Source: Methanomicrobiales archaeon
GTDB lineage: Archaea > Halobacteriota > Methanomicrobia > Methanomicrobiales > Methanospirillaceae
NCBI GenBank assembly: GCA_012520015.1
Contig: JAAYPD010000396.1
Location: 1 to 56,337, forward strand
Direction of reading: 5' to 3'
Length of the DNA: 56,337 nt
Both the position numbers and the translations under genes were made by a program. This document shows positions 45,960 to 54,109 of this stretch, piece after piece. The notes below the pieces were generated by a model. That model ran no database searches. It had not been told where the DNA came from and saw only the letters and a program-made list of their open reading frames with translations. Every line of letters begins with the position of its first letter. Position 1 is the stretch's first letter.

Positions 45960-47035
45960 TATGACCACCGGTTAATTACATTGCATATGTAATTCAATTC
46001 ATCTTCAGAAAGACCAGGATAGACCGGAAGACTAAGCACCTCTTGTGCAAGTCTTGATGAAACCGGACAAGGCGGGTTTGATAAACCGGAAAATACAGGT
46101 TGTTCATGAACCGGAACCGGGTAATGAACGGCAGACCCAATATCGTGTTTCAACAACCATGATGCCAGATCATCACGTTTACCATCCTTAACCCGTATTA
46201 CATACTGGTGAAAAACATGACTGCATTGATTTAAAGTTTGAGGAGTTATGATGCCTGAATGGCATAAATTTTTTGAATAATAGGCGGCATTTCTCATTCT
46301 GGCACAATTAATGGAATCAATTTTTTTAAGCTGTACTCTTCCTATAGCTGCGCAGATATTTGTCATCCGATAATTATAACCAATTTCTGTGTGAAGGTAC
46401 TTTTTTTCCTGTCCATGGTTTATGAGCTTTCTGGCGTGAGCAGCGAGAGAAGAATCATTAGTTGTGATAATTCCACCTTCGCCCGTTGTCATATTTTTTG
46501 TCGGATAAAATGAAAAGCAACCAAGAGATCCAAAAGATCCGACCTGTTTCCCAGAATATGTAGCTCCATGTGCCTGGGCACAGTCTTCTATGAAAAATAG
46601 TTGATGTTCCTCACAAATATCCATGATTGCCGGAATATTACAAGGATGACCAAAAAGATGGACACCCATAACTGCTTTTGTTTTTGGTGTAATTGCCTCG
46701 ATTATTGCGTCGGGTGATATCCCAAATGAGTCCTCACTTATGTCCACCATAACCGGATGAGCTCCACACATACTGACCGATGTTGCAGTAGCAATGAAAG
46801 TAAAGGATGGGACAATGACCTCATCTCCAGGACGAATTCCACAAACTAATAGTCCGGTATGAAGAGCAGTGGTCCCATTATTTGTAGCAATAGCTTCTTT
46901 TGTACCACAAAATTCTGCAAATTCTTTTTCAAACAGAGTTACTTCTTCACCACTGGCAATCATACCTGAACGCATGACTTTAGATACTGCCTGAATCTCT
47001 TCTTCTCCAATGAAAGGTTTCGCTATCGGGATCAT
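45959..47035 (-). CDS. DegT/DnrJ/EryC1 sugar aminotransferase (WbpE-like)
   Basis: 358 residues. Pyridoxal phosphate aminotransferase acting on a keto-sugar nucleotide. Start MIPIAKPFIGEEEIQAVSKV; TNNGTTALHTGLLV; DEVIVPSFTFIATA; FIEDCAQAHGA with the cofactor Asp (D151); Schiff-base Lys180 in FSFYPTKNMTTGEGG. It overlaps the degenerate acetyltransferase by 4 bases upstream and the oxidoreductase by 1 base downstream. By context it adds the 3-amino group. Confidence 0.92.
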   Translation of the reverse strand: MIPIAKPFIGEEEIQAVSKVMRSGMIASGEEVTLFEKEFAEFCGTKEAIATNNGTTALHTGLLVCGIRPGDEVIVPSFTFIATATSVSMCGAHPVMVDISEDSFGISPDAIIEAITPKTKAVMGVHLFGHPCNIPAIMDICEEHQLFFIEDCAQAHGATYSGKQVGSFGSLGCFSFYPTKNMTTGEGGIITTNDSSLAAHARKLINHGQEKKYLHTEIGYNYRMTNICAAIGRVQLKKIDSINCARMRNAAYYSKNLCHSGIITPQTLNQCSHVFHQYVIRVKDGKRDDLASWLLKHDIGSAVHYPVPVHEQPVFSGLSNPPCPVSSRLAQEVLSLPVYPGLSEDELNYICNVINRWS

Positions 47036-47325
47036 TTATTTTCTGCCTCTTTAGTCAAGTCTTTAAACCTCACTGGATTGTCAATTGCCGGTTTGGCAGG
47101 GGAGATATCTTTAGTGGACACACTTTCATATGAAATGAGTGAATCCAAACCAATTTTCATAACTGGCAATATCATGGCATCCAATTCAATTGAGGTGTGA
47201 TCACAAGTTGTTGGACTGGTTAAGTAATTTTCAACACGTTGAGGGAATTTGTCAAGATAATTTCGGGGAAAGGAGCCCGGATGAGCAGGGAAAAAAACAT
47301 CTGCATTTTTTTCGCAACATTTCAT
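47032..47325 (-). pseudogene. Decayed left-handed beta-helix acetyltransferase (WbpD-like)
   Basis: The 97-residue frame is short and odd. Its last ~65 residues align by eye with the intact acetyltransferase at 49750-50346: NYLTSPTTCDHTSIELDAMI against NLTGPTIHDHASVGANSTIL, LPVMKIGLDSLISYESVSTK against LPGVKVGEGALVAAGSIVTK, and NPVRFKDL against SPARIKPL. The glycines that make the hexapeptide turns are gone, and the N-terminal coils are missing. It lies first in the minus-strand D-E-B-A-I order expected for the pathway. Confidence 0.7.
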
Positions 47326-47418
47326 CTTAAAAAAAGCAATAATACCTCATCTCCTAAAATAATCCTACAAATTATGTATATGATTTTGCGGAACCTGTTA
47401 AAATAGGTATTTGAAATT

Positions 47419-48381
47419 CTACCATCCAACCTGAACATATTTTAAATGAAATAAAGATGCAACTTTTTTTCGGATAATCTTATCAATACGTAAAAGACAG
47501 ACGGTAAGAACTGGAAAAATTGATCTTACAAAAAATTCAGGATCTTGGATCATGAAATTGATTATTTTTTTGGGGAAGTTGAATATAAATTTTTTTTTGC
47601 TTTCAAAAAAGTCAAGGTTCATTTTGTCAATGTAATAATGAGCATATGCTTCTGGTTTAACTCCCACATATATCCCTTCTTTATCGCATTCAAAAGTTTT
47701 ATCGAGATATTTTTTATAATGCTCAACCATCAGCTGAAGTTTACTGGAAGCATTGGTCCCATGCCGCCTGTAAAATATAAGAGGTTTTTGTACATAGGCA
47801 ACTGGAAAACATTGTGTTATTCTGGTGTACAGATCATAATCTTCACCACCTCGAAGATTTTCATCATACAATCCAGCCTGAATTAGACAATTTTTCCGAA
47901 ACATCGGATATCCGATATGGCACCCGCGCCTTTTAAGAACTTCACCACAGATATTTCCCATAGAAAAATGTTTTTTCCCGATAATTTTACCAATTATTAT
48001 TCCATTTTCGTCAACTACACATACATCGGAATGGGCAAGCCCATAACTTGGATCCTTAGATATTTCTGTATATAATTCCTCTAAACGTGATGGCAACATA
48101 ATGTCATCTGAATCAAGAATGGCGATGAATTCACCTTTTGAAGCAAGAATCCCATCATTTCTTGCTTTAGAAACTCCCATGTTAAAAGGGTGAACGATAA
48201 CACGAATCCGGGTATCCATTTCCGCGTATTTTTGAATGATATTTAAAGAATTATCTTTCGAACCCCCCTCCACTATAATGAGTTCAAAATCTGTAAATGT
48301 CTGCACCAATGCACTTTCGATACACTCGGAAAGGAATTTTTCATTATTATATGAAGGAATAACAATGCTTATTTTAACCAT
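47419..48381 (-). CDS. Family 2 glycosyltransferase
   Basis: 320 residues, GT-A fold. ISIVIPSYNNEKFLSECIES at the N-terminus, IIVEGGSKDNSLNIIQKYAE, NMGVSKARNDGILASKGEFI and the metal-binding AILDSDDIML (DxD) at about 92-100, with GGEDYDLYTRIT as the catalytic ED region. The C-terminal part has a positively charged, partly hydrophobic segment that may sit on the membrane. Divergent from gmd. Confidence 0.9.
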   Translation of the reverse strand: MVKISIVIPSYNNEKFLSECIESALVQTFTDFELIIVEGGSKDNSLNIIQKYAEMDTRIRVIVHPFNMGVSKARNDGILASKGEFIAILDSDDIMLPSRLEELYTEISKDPSYGLAHSDVCVVDENGIIIGKIIGKKHFSMGNICGEVLKRRGCHIGYPMFRKNCLIQAGLYDENLRGGEDYDLYTRITQCFPVAYVQKPLIFYRRHGTNASSKLQLMVEHYKKYLDKTFECDKEGIYVGVKPEAYAHYYIDKMNLDFFESKKKFIFNFPKKIINFMIQDPEFFVRSIFPVLTVCLLRIDKIIRKKVASLFHLKYVQVGW

Positions 48382-48447
48382 TTATTGTTCCAATTAGAGT
48401 TATAATAGTTTATTCTGTAAAAATATTCAAATAATATTGTTATTGCC

Positions 48448-48458
48448 AAATATAATAA
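48448..48458 (+). promoter_or_regulatory. gmd promoter, short leader
   Basis: AAATATAATAA lies about 35 bases before the gmd ATG and no ribosome binding site is visible between them, so the transcript is probably leaderless or nearly so. Confidence 0.45.
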
Positions 48459-48487
48459 CTTGCCCTGCACATAATAAATAATAATTC

Positions 48488-49537
48488 ATGCCCAGGAAAA
48501 CCGCATTTATCACCGGAATCACCGGTCAGGACGGATCATACCTTGCCGAACTCCTCCTTTCAAAAGGTTACGAAGTTCACGGACTTGTTCGCCGGGCCTC
48601 AACATTCAACACCCACCGGATTGACCACATATATGTCGATGCACATGATCCAGACGCACGAATCTTCTTTCACTATGGCGACCTCTCCGACTCGGAGATG
48701 ATCTCAAATGTCCTCTATAATATCAGACCAGACGAGATCTACCATCTTGGTGCACAAAGCCATGTCAGGGTCAGTTTTGAAACCCCCGAATACACCGGGA
48801 ATGTAACCGCCCTTGGAACCACAAGGATACTTGAAGCCATCCGGAGAAGTAACCCGGATATCCGGTTCTACCAGGCATCATCCAGCGAGATGTTTGGTCA
48901 TGTTGCTCCCCCGCAAAATGAAGATAGCTGCTTCTGGCCAAGAAGCCCCTATGCCTGCGCAAAACTTTATGCATACTGGATGACACGCAACTACCGCGAC
49001 GGTTACAACATGTTCACCTGCAACGGAATTCTCTTCAACCATGAATCACCAAGGAGAGGAGAAATTTTTGTCACCAGGAAGATCACCCGTGGCATTGCTG
49101 CCATCCTTGCCGGAAAAGAGAAGTACCTCTATCTGGGAAACCTTGAGGCGAAGCGTGACTGGGGATTCACACCCGAATACGTGGAATGCATGTGGCAGAT
49201 CCTGCAGCAGGATGCCCCGGATGACTATGTCATTGGAACAGGTGAGACCCACACGGTGCAGGAGTTTGTAGACGCGGCTTTTGCATATGCAGGTCTTGAT
49301 CCAGAAAAACATGTGAAGATCGATCAGAAATATTTCAGGCCGACAGAGGTTGAAGCATTACTTGCCGATCCGTCACGGGCGGAGAAGAAACTTGGTTGGA
49401 AGGCAAAGATCAGATTCTCCGAACTGGTAAAGATCATGGTTGATGCTGATATGAAAGCAGCAGGCCTTAATCCTATTGGGGAAGGGTACAGGATTCTGGA
49501 TAAGAAATTTCCAGGCAGGTGGTGGGACCGGGATTAA
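48488..49537 (+). CDS. gmd: GDP-mannose 4,6-dehydratase
   Basis: 349 residues. It converts GDP-mannose to GDP-4-keto-6-deoxymannose, precursor of fucose- or rhamnose-type sugars. FITGITGQDGSYLAELLLSK (7-26), GLVRRASTFNTHRIDHIY, HYGDLSDSEM, LGAQSHVRVSFETPEYT, SSSEMFGH, RSPYACAKLYAYWMT with the catalytic Tyr and Lys, FNHESPRRGEIFVTRKITRG and LGNLEAKRDWGFTPEYVECM are all present. It is less AT-rich than the genes before it. No GDP-fucose synthase or rhamnose reductase gene is next to it. Confidence 0.95.
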   Translation: MPRKTAFITGITGQDGSYLAELLLSKGYEVHGLVRRASTFNTHRIDHIYVDAHDPDARIFFHYGDLSDSEMISNVLYNIRPDEIYHLGAQSHVRVSFETPEYTGNVTALGTTRILEAIRRSNPDIRFYQASSSEMFGHVAPPQNEDSCFWPRSPYACAKLYAYWMTRNYRDGYNMFTCNGILFNHESPRRGEIFVTRKITRGIAAILAGKEKYLYLGNLEAKRDWGFTPEYVECMWQILQQDAPDDYVIGTGETHTVQEFVDAAFAYAGLDPEKHVKIDQKYFRPTEVEALLADPSRAEKKLGWKAKIRFSELVKIMVDADMKAAGLNPIGEGYRILDKKFPGRWWDRD

Positions 49538-49749
49538 CCCTGTTTTTTTCACCATGAAAAAGTCTCACTTTACCCTTCTTTCAAAGAGTATTCCGGTTTA
49601 TACCTTAGAACCACCACTATCTTTTCAATATCTGCACAAAAGTGTGCCAGGATTACTTACCCCCTCTCCTGATGCAAGCATGCCAGACAGAATCACGTGG
49701 GCTGCTGCATCTGCTTCTTCCTGCCCGATAAAAGGGCGCGCCACTGGGA

Positions 49750-50346
49750 TCACTTTGGAACCGCTCCATCGGGGAGGGGTTTTATCCGGGCAGGTGAACC
49801 TATCGCAAGTGAAAAAGGAGGGACATCTTTTGTTACAATTGAGCCTGCCGCAACCAGGGCACCTTCACCCACCTTTACACCCGGAAGAATCGTGCTGTTT
49901 GCACCAACTGATGCATGATCATGTATCGTCGGGCCGGTCAGGTTTTTTCCTCCATGGGGCGGGTATTTATCGTTAGTAAGAACAGCATTTGGACCGATAA
50001 ACACGTGATTCCCAAGTTCAGAATTTGTCGGAATATAAACCATACTCTGAAGACTGACATGGTCCCCAATGGTGCAATGACCTTCAATGATAACACCAGT
50101 TCCAATAGAGACATTACTTCCGATGGTTGTTTTTTCCCTGACCAGGACATTATGCCCGGTTGAAAAACCATCTCCAGCTCTGACATCTGCATAAAGGATG
50201 GTGCCAGACCTGATGATCGCATTATCACCAATAATTACACCCGGATGCTCCTTCTTCCCGATATAATCACGGGAAGGAAAACCGAGCGTTACTGGTTCAA
50301 AAAACTGAACATTCTTACCAATACGATTGACACCATATTCGATCAT
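49750..50346 (-). CDS. Left-handed beta-helix acetyltransferase (WbpD-like)
   Basis: 198 residues made of hexapeptide repeats: GKNVQFFEPVTLGFPSRD, VIIGDNAIIRSGTILYADVR, IGSNVSIGTGVIIEGHCTIG, then a loop FIGPNAVLTNDKYPPHGG and the closing coil LPGVKVGEGALVAAGSIVTK. This resembles acetyltransferases that N-acetylate a 3-amino uronic acid nucleotide. It is the intact copy corresponding to the decayed one at 47032 and would complete the pathway. It stands alone on the minus strand, convergent with gmd over 212 bases without other genes. Confidence 0.82.
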   Translation of the reverse strand: MIEYGVNRIGKNVQFFEPVTLGFPSRDYIGKKEHPGVIIGDNAIIRSGTILYADVRAGDGFSTGHNVLVREKTTIGSNVSIGTGVIIEGHCTIGDHVSLQSMVYIPTNSELGNHVFIGPNAVLTNDKYPPHGGKNLTGPTIHDHASVGANSTILPGVKVGEGALVAAGSIVTKDVPPFSLAIGSPARIKPLPDGAVPK

Positions 50347-50366
50347 TTATGTCTCATTCCAAATAA

Positions 50367-50915
50367 TTATTGAGTTTTAAACAGAAAAATGATTAGATCA
50401 GAGGGTGTTGCTTGACTAATATTTTGAAAAATTTTGGTAAGTACTTTTCCGCCATAGGGAGTCAATGTCACTTCTATAATTCCTTTAGCAATAGAAGCAG
50501 GTGTAGGGGTATTATCATCTGTAAAGACTGGGCCGTGAAGATGATACTCAACATCATCTTTTTCCTGAACTCCTTTTAGATATTTTTGAATTTCTCACTC
50601 AATCTTTTCATATGTCATGTTCGATCCAAGTGAAGCATTTGCATTCATTTTTGTTCCATCCAGGGCGAGAAGGGCGTTATTGATTAATCCTGCTTCATTA
50701 AGAAGAGCCAACACAGAAATGAAGAGTTGTCCAATAAACGAACAATTTTTCTTGATAAAACGTGAGATTGTTGAGTGATCCGGAAGAGAATTGCCTGTCA
50801 CAATTCTAAATCCTACGTCATAGCGGCATTTTCTCTCTATTTGACGACTTGAACGAGTACTTTTGGTTGACTTTGGCATAATAATTGAGAGGGGATTCTG
50901 AGTTGTGCAACACAC
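50367..50915 (-). pseudogene. IS1182-type transposase fragment with foreign C-terminal tail
   Basis: Residues SSRQIERKCRYDVGFRIVTG, LPDHSTISRFIKKN, LFISVLALLNEAGLI and ALDGTKMNANASLGSNMTYE belong to the N-terminal part of IS1182-like transposases. An in-frame TGA (50595-50597) follows YEKIE, and the frame then continues EIQKYLKGVQEKDD before changing into EYHLHGPVFTDDNTPTPASI and GIIEVTLTPYGGKVLTKIFQ, which is not transposase-like and ends at TAA 50367. The catalytic remainder is missing. Element ends are not recognisable. Confidence 0.7.
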
Positions 50916-51006
50916 TATATTATGAATTTTTTGATTATATCAGATAATTTTACATATTTTTTATTTCTCACATCATTTATTATAGATAAGGTAAAACCCC
51001 ATATGA

Positions 51007-51030
51007 TGATCCCCGGTTACCAGGGGATCA
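51007..51030 (+). promoter_or_regulatory. Hairpin or operator at the predicted uptake-operon start site
   Basis: TGATCCCC and GGGGATCA are perfect 8-base arms around GGTTACCA. The TATA-like TTATTATAG at about 50978-50986 places the transcription start on this palindrome, and the substrate-binding protein ATG is 22 bases further. This is a candidate metal- or cofactor-responsive operator. Confidence 0.5.
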
Positions 51031-51051
51031 ATAAGATTAACTTGGTGTAAA

Positions 51052-52179
51052 ATGAGTGTTCTTTTAAGAAAAATTATCTTGGCATTAGCATTATTGGCTT
51101 TTTTCCTGCCCGTGACCATGGTTATGGCAGATGATACATATCCGCGAACAGTAACCGACATGGTAGGACGAACGGTAACCATCGAGAAACCAATCGAAAG
51201 GATCATTACAAACAATGCGGATAATGCCCGTATTGTTATTGCCCTTGGAGAAGGAGCCAAGTTAAAAGGGTCAGATGAATGTACGATAGGGTCAGGATGT
51301 CTCTGCCCTATGACAGAAGATAAACAAATTCTTTGTGAGGCTTGCTGGAATGGTGTTATTCCCACTCCGCTACAGGATCTTCCCCTGACAAATGACAGGT
51401 ACACTCCAAACCTTGAAATGATGGCCTCCTTAAAACCTGACCTGGTCTTCCTCTGGACATCCTGGGAAGATAAAGCAGATGATATCCAGGAACGGGTTGG
51501 TGCACCTACATTTGTTGCTGGCCCGGATTATACTATTGAGGGGATAAAAGAACATATCTCTTATGTTGGTTCAGTTCTTGGAAAAGAGAAAGAAGCTGAG
51601 GATCTTAAATCTTTTGTTGACCAGGAAGTAAAGAAGGTCACAGATATAACCGGCAAGATTCCGGAAGATGAAAAGCTGACGGTATACTTTGCCCCGCGTG
51701 GAGCCATGAAAGGGTTCTTTGATGCAAAAGAGGGGCGTGACTTTACAAGAACTGATAACAGTTATGATCCCCTGACACTTGCAGGAGGCATCAATGTTGC
51801 AAGGGATGTCGCGGACGGGAATGTGAATGTCGGAATTGAACAGATAATCGCTTGGAATCCGGATGTCATCATGGTTGCCTGTACCTCACCAGATGACTCA
51901 GGGGTTGATTTCATACTTGCTTCTCCAGAACTACAGTCAATTACCGCAGTAAAGGAGAAGAAGGTATACAAGGTGCTATATCCAAACTGTCGCGGTGTCC
52001 CGCATGACAGGAACCTGATTAATATGTTTTACATGGCAAAGTTGCTCTACCCTGACAAATTTACCCATATCGATATTAATACCGAAGGAGATGCAATTAT
52101 GAAAAAGTTCCTTGGGATAGATGGGGCTTTTACTGAATATTCCGAGTACCTTCAGTTCCCAAAGACACAAAAGGTATGA
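51052..52179 (+). CDS. Iron/cobalamin-type ABC transporter substrate-binding protein
   Basis: 375 residues. Signal peptide at 1-26 (IILALALLAFFLPVTMVMAD) with no lipobox Cys. The Peripla_BP_2 fold follows: RTVTDMVGRTVTIEKPIERI, LEMMASLKPDLVFLWTSWED, VGAPTFVAGPDYTIEGIKEH and AGGINVARDVADGNVNVGIE. A Cys-rich loop (CTIGSGCLCPMTEDKQILCE) near 79-98 is unusual and could bind metal. Located outside the cell, it hands ligand to the permease at 52988. Ligand unknown: siderophore, haem-like or corrinoid. The stop overlaps the next gene (ATGA). Confidence 0.88.
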   Translation: MSVLLRKIILALALLAFFLPVTMVMADDTYPRTVTDMVGRTVTIEKPIERIITNNADNARIVIALGEGAKLKGSDECTIGSGCLCPMTEDKQILCEACWNGVIPTPLQDLPLTNDRYTPNLEMMASLKPDLVFLWTSWEDKADDIQERVGAPTFVAGPDYTIEGIKEHISYVGSVLGKEKEAEDLKSFVDQEVKKVTDITGKIPEDEKLTVYFAPRGAMKGFFDAKEGRDFTRTDNSYDPLTLAGGINVARDVADGNVNVGIEQIIAWNPDVIMVACTSPDDSGVDFILASPELQSITAVKEKKVYKVLYPNCRGVPHDRNLINMFYMAKLLYPDKFTHIDINTEGDAIMKKFLGIDGAFTEYSEYLQFPKTQKV

Positions 52180-52991
52180 TCCCGTTTGTCAATTACAATG
52201 AACTCTGGTCTTTGCTACATCAAAAAAAGAGGGGACCAGGGGTTGACTGGGATAAAAGAGCCCCTTCCTTTTTTAGGGCAGTATCCAATTCAAACGAAGC
52301 GGATGAGATAATTCCTGCTATGGATCTTCTTCCTGGTGACACCGTCATTGACATGGGTGCCGGAACAGGCAGGTTTGCCATTCCACTGGCAAAGCATGTC
52401 TCCCATGTAACCGCAATTGAACCCTCTTCAGGGATGGCATCATATCTTAAACAAGGTATGGCTAAAGCCGGACTTTCCAATTATTCAGTTGTTAGTAAAA
52501 GGTGGGAGGATGTAGAGGTAGGAAAGGATATACAGGTGCATGATATAGTCTTTGCATCCAACTCCCTGGGGTTTCCTAATCTCGCAGATGGACTTAAAAA
52601 ACTGGATGCAGCTGCGAAGAGGGCGGTTCATATTTTATGGTTTGCCGGACCAGACCGACATCCGATGGATGAAGAATTAAAAATTCGTCTCGGTTATAAG
52701 CCCGGCGATTCATTTGGATTTGATTATATTGTAATTGCTCATGTTTTACATGATATGGGCATTTATGCAAATATCCGGGTGGACCCGATAAAATCTATGC
52801 ACACCTATGATTCCCTGGATGAGGCCGTAACATGGTGGGCAGAACGCAGAGATATCGAACCTGAAAAAATTCCGGTGATAAGGGATTACCTTAAGGAAAA
52901 ACTGAGTCCTTTGGATAATGGCCGGTTATCTATGCCCAGGAAAGGATGGATGGCCCATCTGTGGTGGGAAAAAAGGAACTTTGAACAATGA
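52176..52991 (+). CDS. Class I S-adenosylmethionine methyltransferase in the uptake operon
   Basis: 271 residues. Motif I VIDMGAGTGRFAIPLAKHVS (about 53-72), AIEPSSGMASYLKQGMAKAG, VFASNSLGFPNLADGL. The N-terminal ~40 residues (NELWSLLHQKKRGPGVDWDK) are family-specific. It overlaps both the binding-protein gene and the permease gene by 4 bases, so it belongs firmly to the transporter operon. It may modify the transported ligand or a metallophore; no substrate can be read from sequence. Confidence 0.82.
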   Translation: MIPFVNYNELWSLLHQKKRGPGVDWDKRAPSFFRAVSNSNEADEIIPAMDLLPGDTVIDMGAGTGRFAIPLAKHVSHVTAIEPSSGMASYLKQGMAKAGLSNYSVVSKRWEDVEVGKDIQVHDIVFASNSLGFPNLADGLKKLDAAAKRAVHILWFAGPDRHPMDEELKIRLGYKPGDSFGFDYIVIAHVLHDMGIYANIRVDPIKSMHTYDSLDEAVTWWAERRDIEPEKIPVIRDYLKEKLSPLDNGRLSMPRKGWMAHLWWEKRNFEQ

Positions 52992-54109
52992 GTGATCAAT
53001 ACCAGCCAGTTCCCGAAACCGCAGACCGGGGCAGGATGACCGTTAATGAAAAACTGGAGAAGGTCAGAAGAGAACATTCCCAGCTGATGGGAAGAAAAAT
53101 CGCTTTTATCGGGCTCATCGTCGTCATCATCATTCTTGCAGTCGGATTTATCATTACTTTAGGCCCGCTTGGGATGACCATTCCCCAGGTGTACCAGACA
53201 CTTCTTGCAAGGTTTTTTCCCCAGTTTATCACCATGGATCCCGTTTTTGAGCAGGTTGTCTGGAATATCAGGTTTCCAAGAATAATAGGTGGAATTTTTG
53301 CCGGGTTTGGGTTTGGAATATGCGGCTGTGTCATGCAGGCGGTTCTGAAAAATCCCCTTGCAAGTCCGTTTACTCTTGGGATTTCTGCAGGAGCACATTT
53401 TGGTGTGGCAATTGCGGCTGTGTTTGGCATTGCGATCGTGGGAGGAGCTTATCTTCTTATTGTAAATGCATTTTTGTTTGCAATGCTTTGTTCCTTTTTT
53501 ATTGTGTCCCTGGCAAGTCTTAAGGGAGCTACTTCTGAGACTTTAATTCTTGCTGGAATTGCAGTAAATTACCTGTTTTCATCGCTTTCCCAACTCATGG
53601 CTTATTTCGCCAATGATGAGCAGTTAAGACTAATGTCGCTTTGGGGAATGGGGGATCTCTCTGCTTTTTCATGGAGTAAATTTGGATTATTTGTTGGAAT
53701 ATTTGCAATTTGCACCCCGATTCTCCTTGTAAAGGCGCGGGATTTGAACCTGATGACCATCGGGGATGACACAGCGAAAAGTCTTGGGGTTGATGCAAAC
53801 CAGGTCAGGATGCTTACGATGATGGTGTCTTCAATGCTTGTTGCAACTATTGTCTGTTTTACCGGAACAATAGGATTTATTGGGCTTGTAGCACCACACA
53901 TGGCCAGGATCCTTATCGGAACCGATCACCGTATTCTTATTCCTGCATCTGGTATCATTGGTGCCTGCCTTCTTATATGTGCAGATGCGGTTGCCATGAA
54001 CATTATTGGTCCTACGATCATTCCAACCGGTATAATGACTGCACTTCTTGGTGTTCCGTTCTTCCTGTACCTTGTATTGAAAGGAAAAAGAAAGGAGTTC
54101 TGGCAATGA
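52988..54109 (+). CDS. FecCD-family ABC transporter permease
   Basis: 373 residues. About 40 polar N-terminal residues precede the first membrane helix (IAFIGLIVVIIILAVGFIIT); about ten helices follow in all. Family sequence: IRFPRIIGGIFAGFGFGICG, VLKNPLASPFTLGISAGAHF, ILAGIAVNYLFSSLSQLMAY, MSLWGMGDLS and GTIGFIGLVAPHMARILIGT (ATPase-coupling loop). It forms a homodimer with the ATPase below. The stop overlaps the ATPase start by 4 bases. Confidence 0.94.
   Translation: MSDQYQPVPETADRGRMTVNEKLEKVRREHSQLMGRKIAFIGLIVVIIILAVGFIITLGPLGMTIPQVYQTLLARFFPQFITMDPVFEQVVWNIRFPRIIGGIFAGFGFGICGCVMQAVLKNPLASPFTLGISAGAHFGVAIAAVFGIAIVGGAYLLIVNAFLFAMLCSFFIVSLASLKGATSETLILAGIAVNYLFSSLSQLMAYFANDEQLRLMSLWGMGDLSAFSWSKFGLFVGIFAICTPILLVKARDLNLMTIGDDTAKSLGVDANQVRMLTMMVSSMLVATIVCFTGTIGFIGLVAPHMARILIGTDHRILIPASGIIGACLLICADAVAMNIIGPTIIPTGIMTALLGVPFFLYLVLKGKRKEFWQ

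Noticed and set aside
49476..49976. 166-residue plus-strand frame overlapping gmd and the acetyltransferase
   Set aside because: It runs over the end of gmd and opposite the beta-helix acetyltransferase, both certain genes, and has no family pattern.
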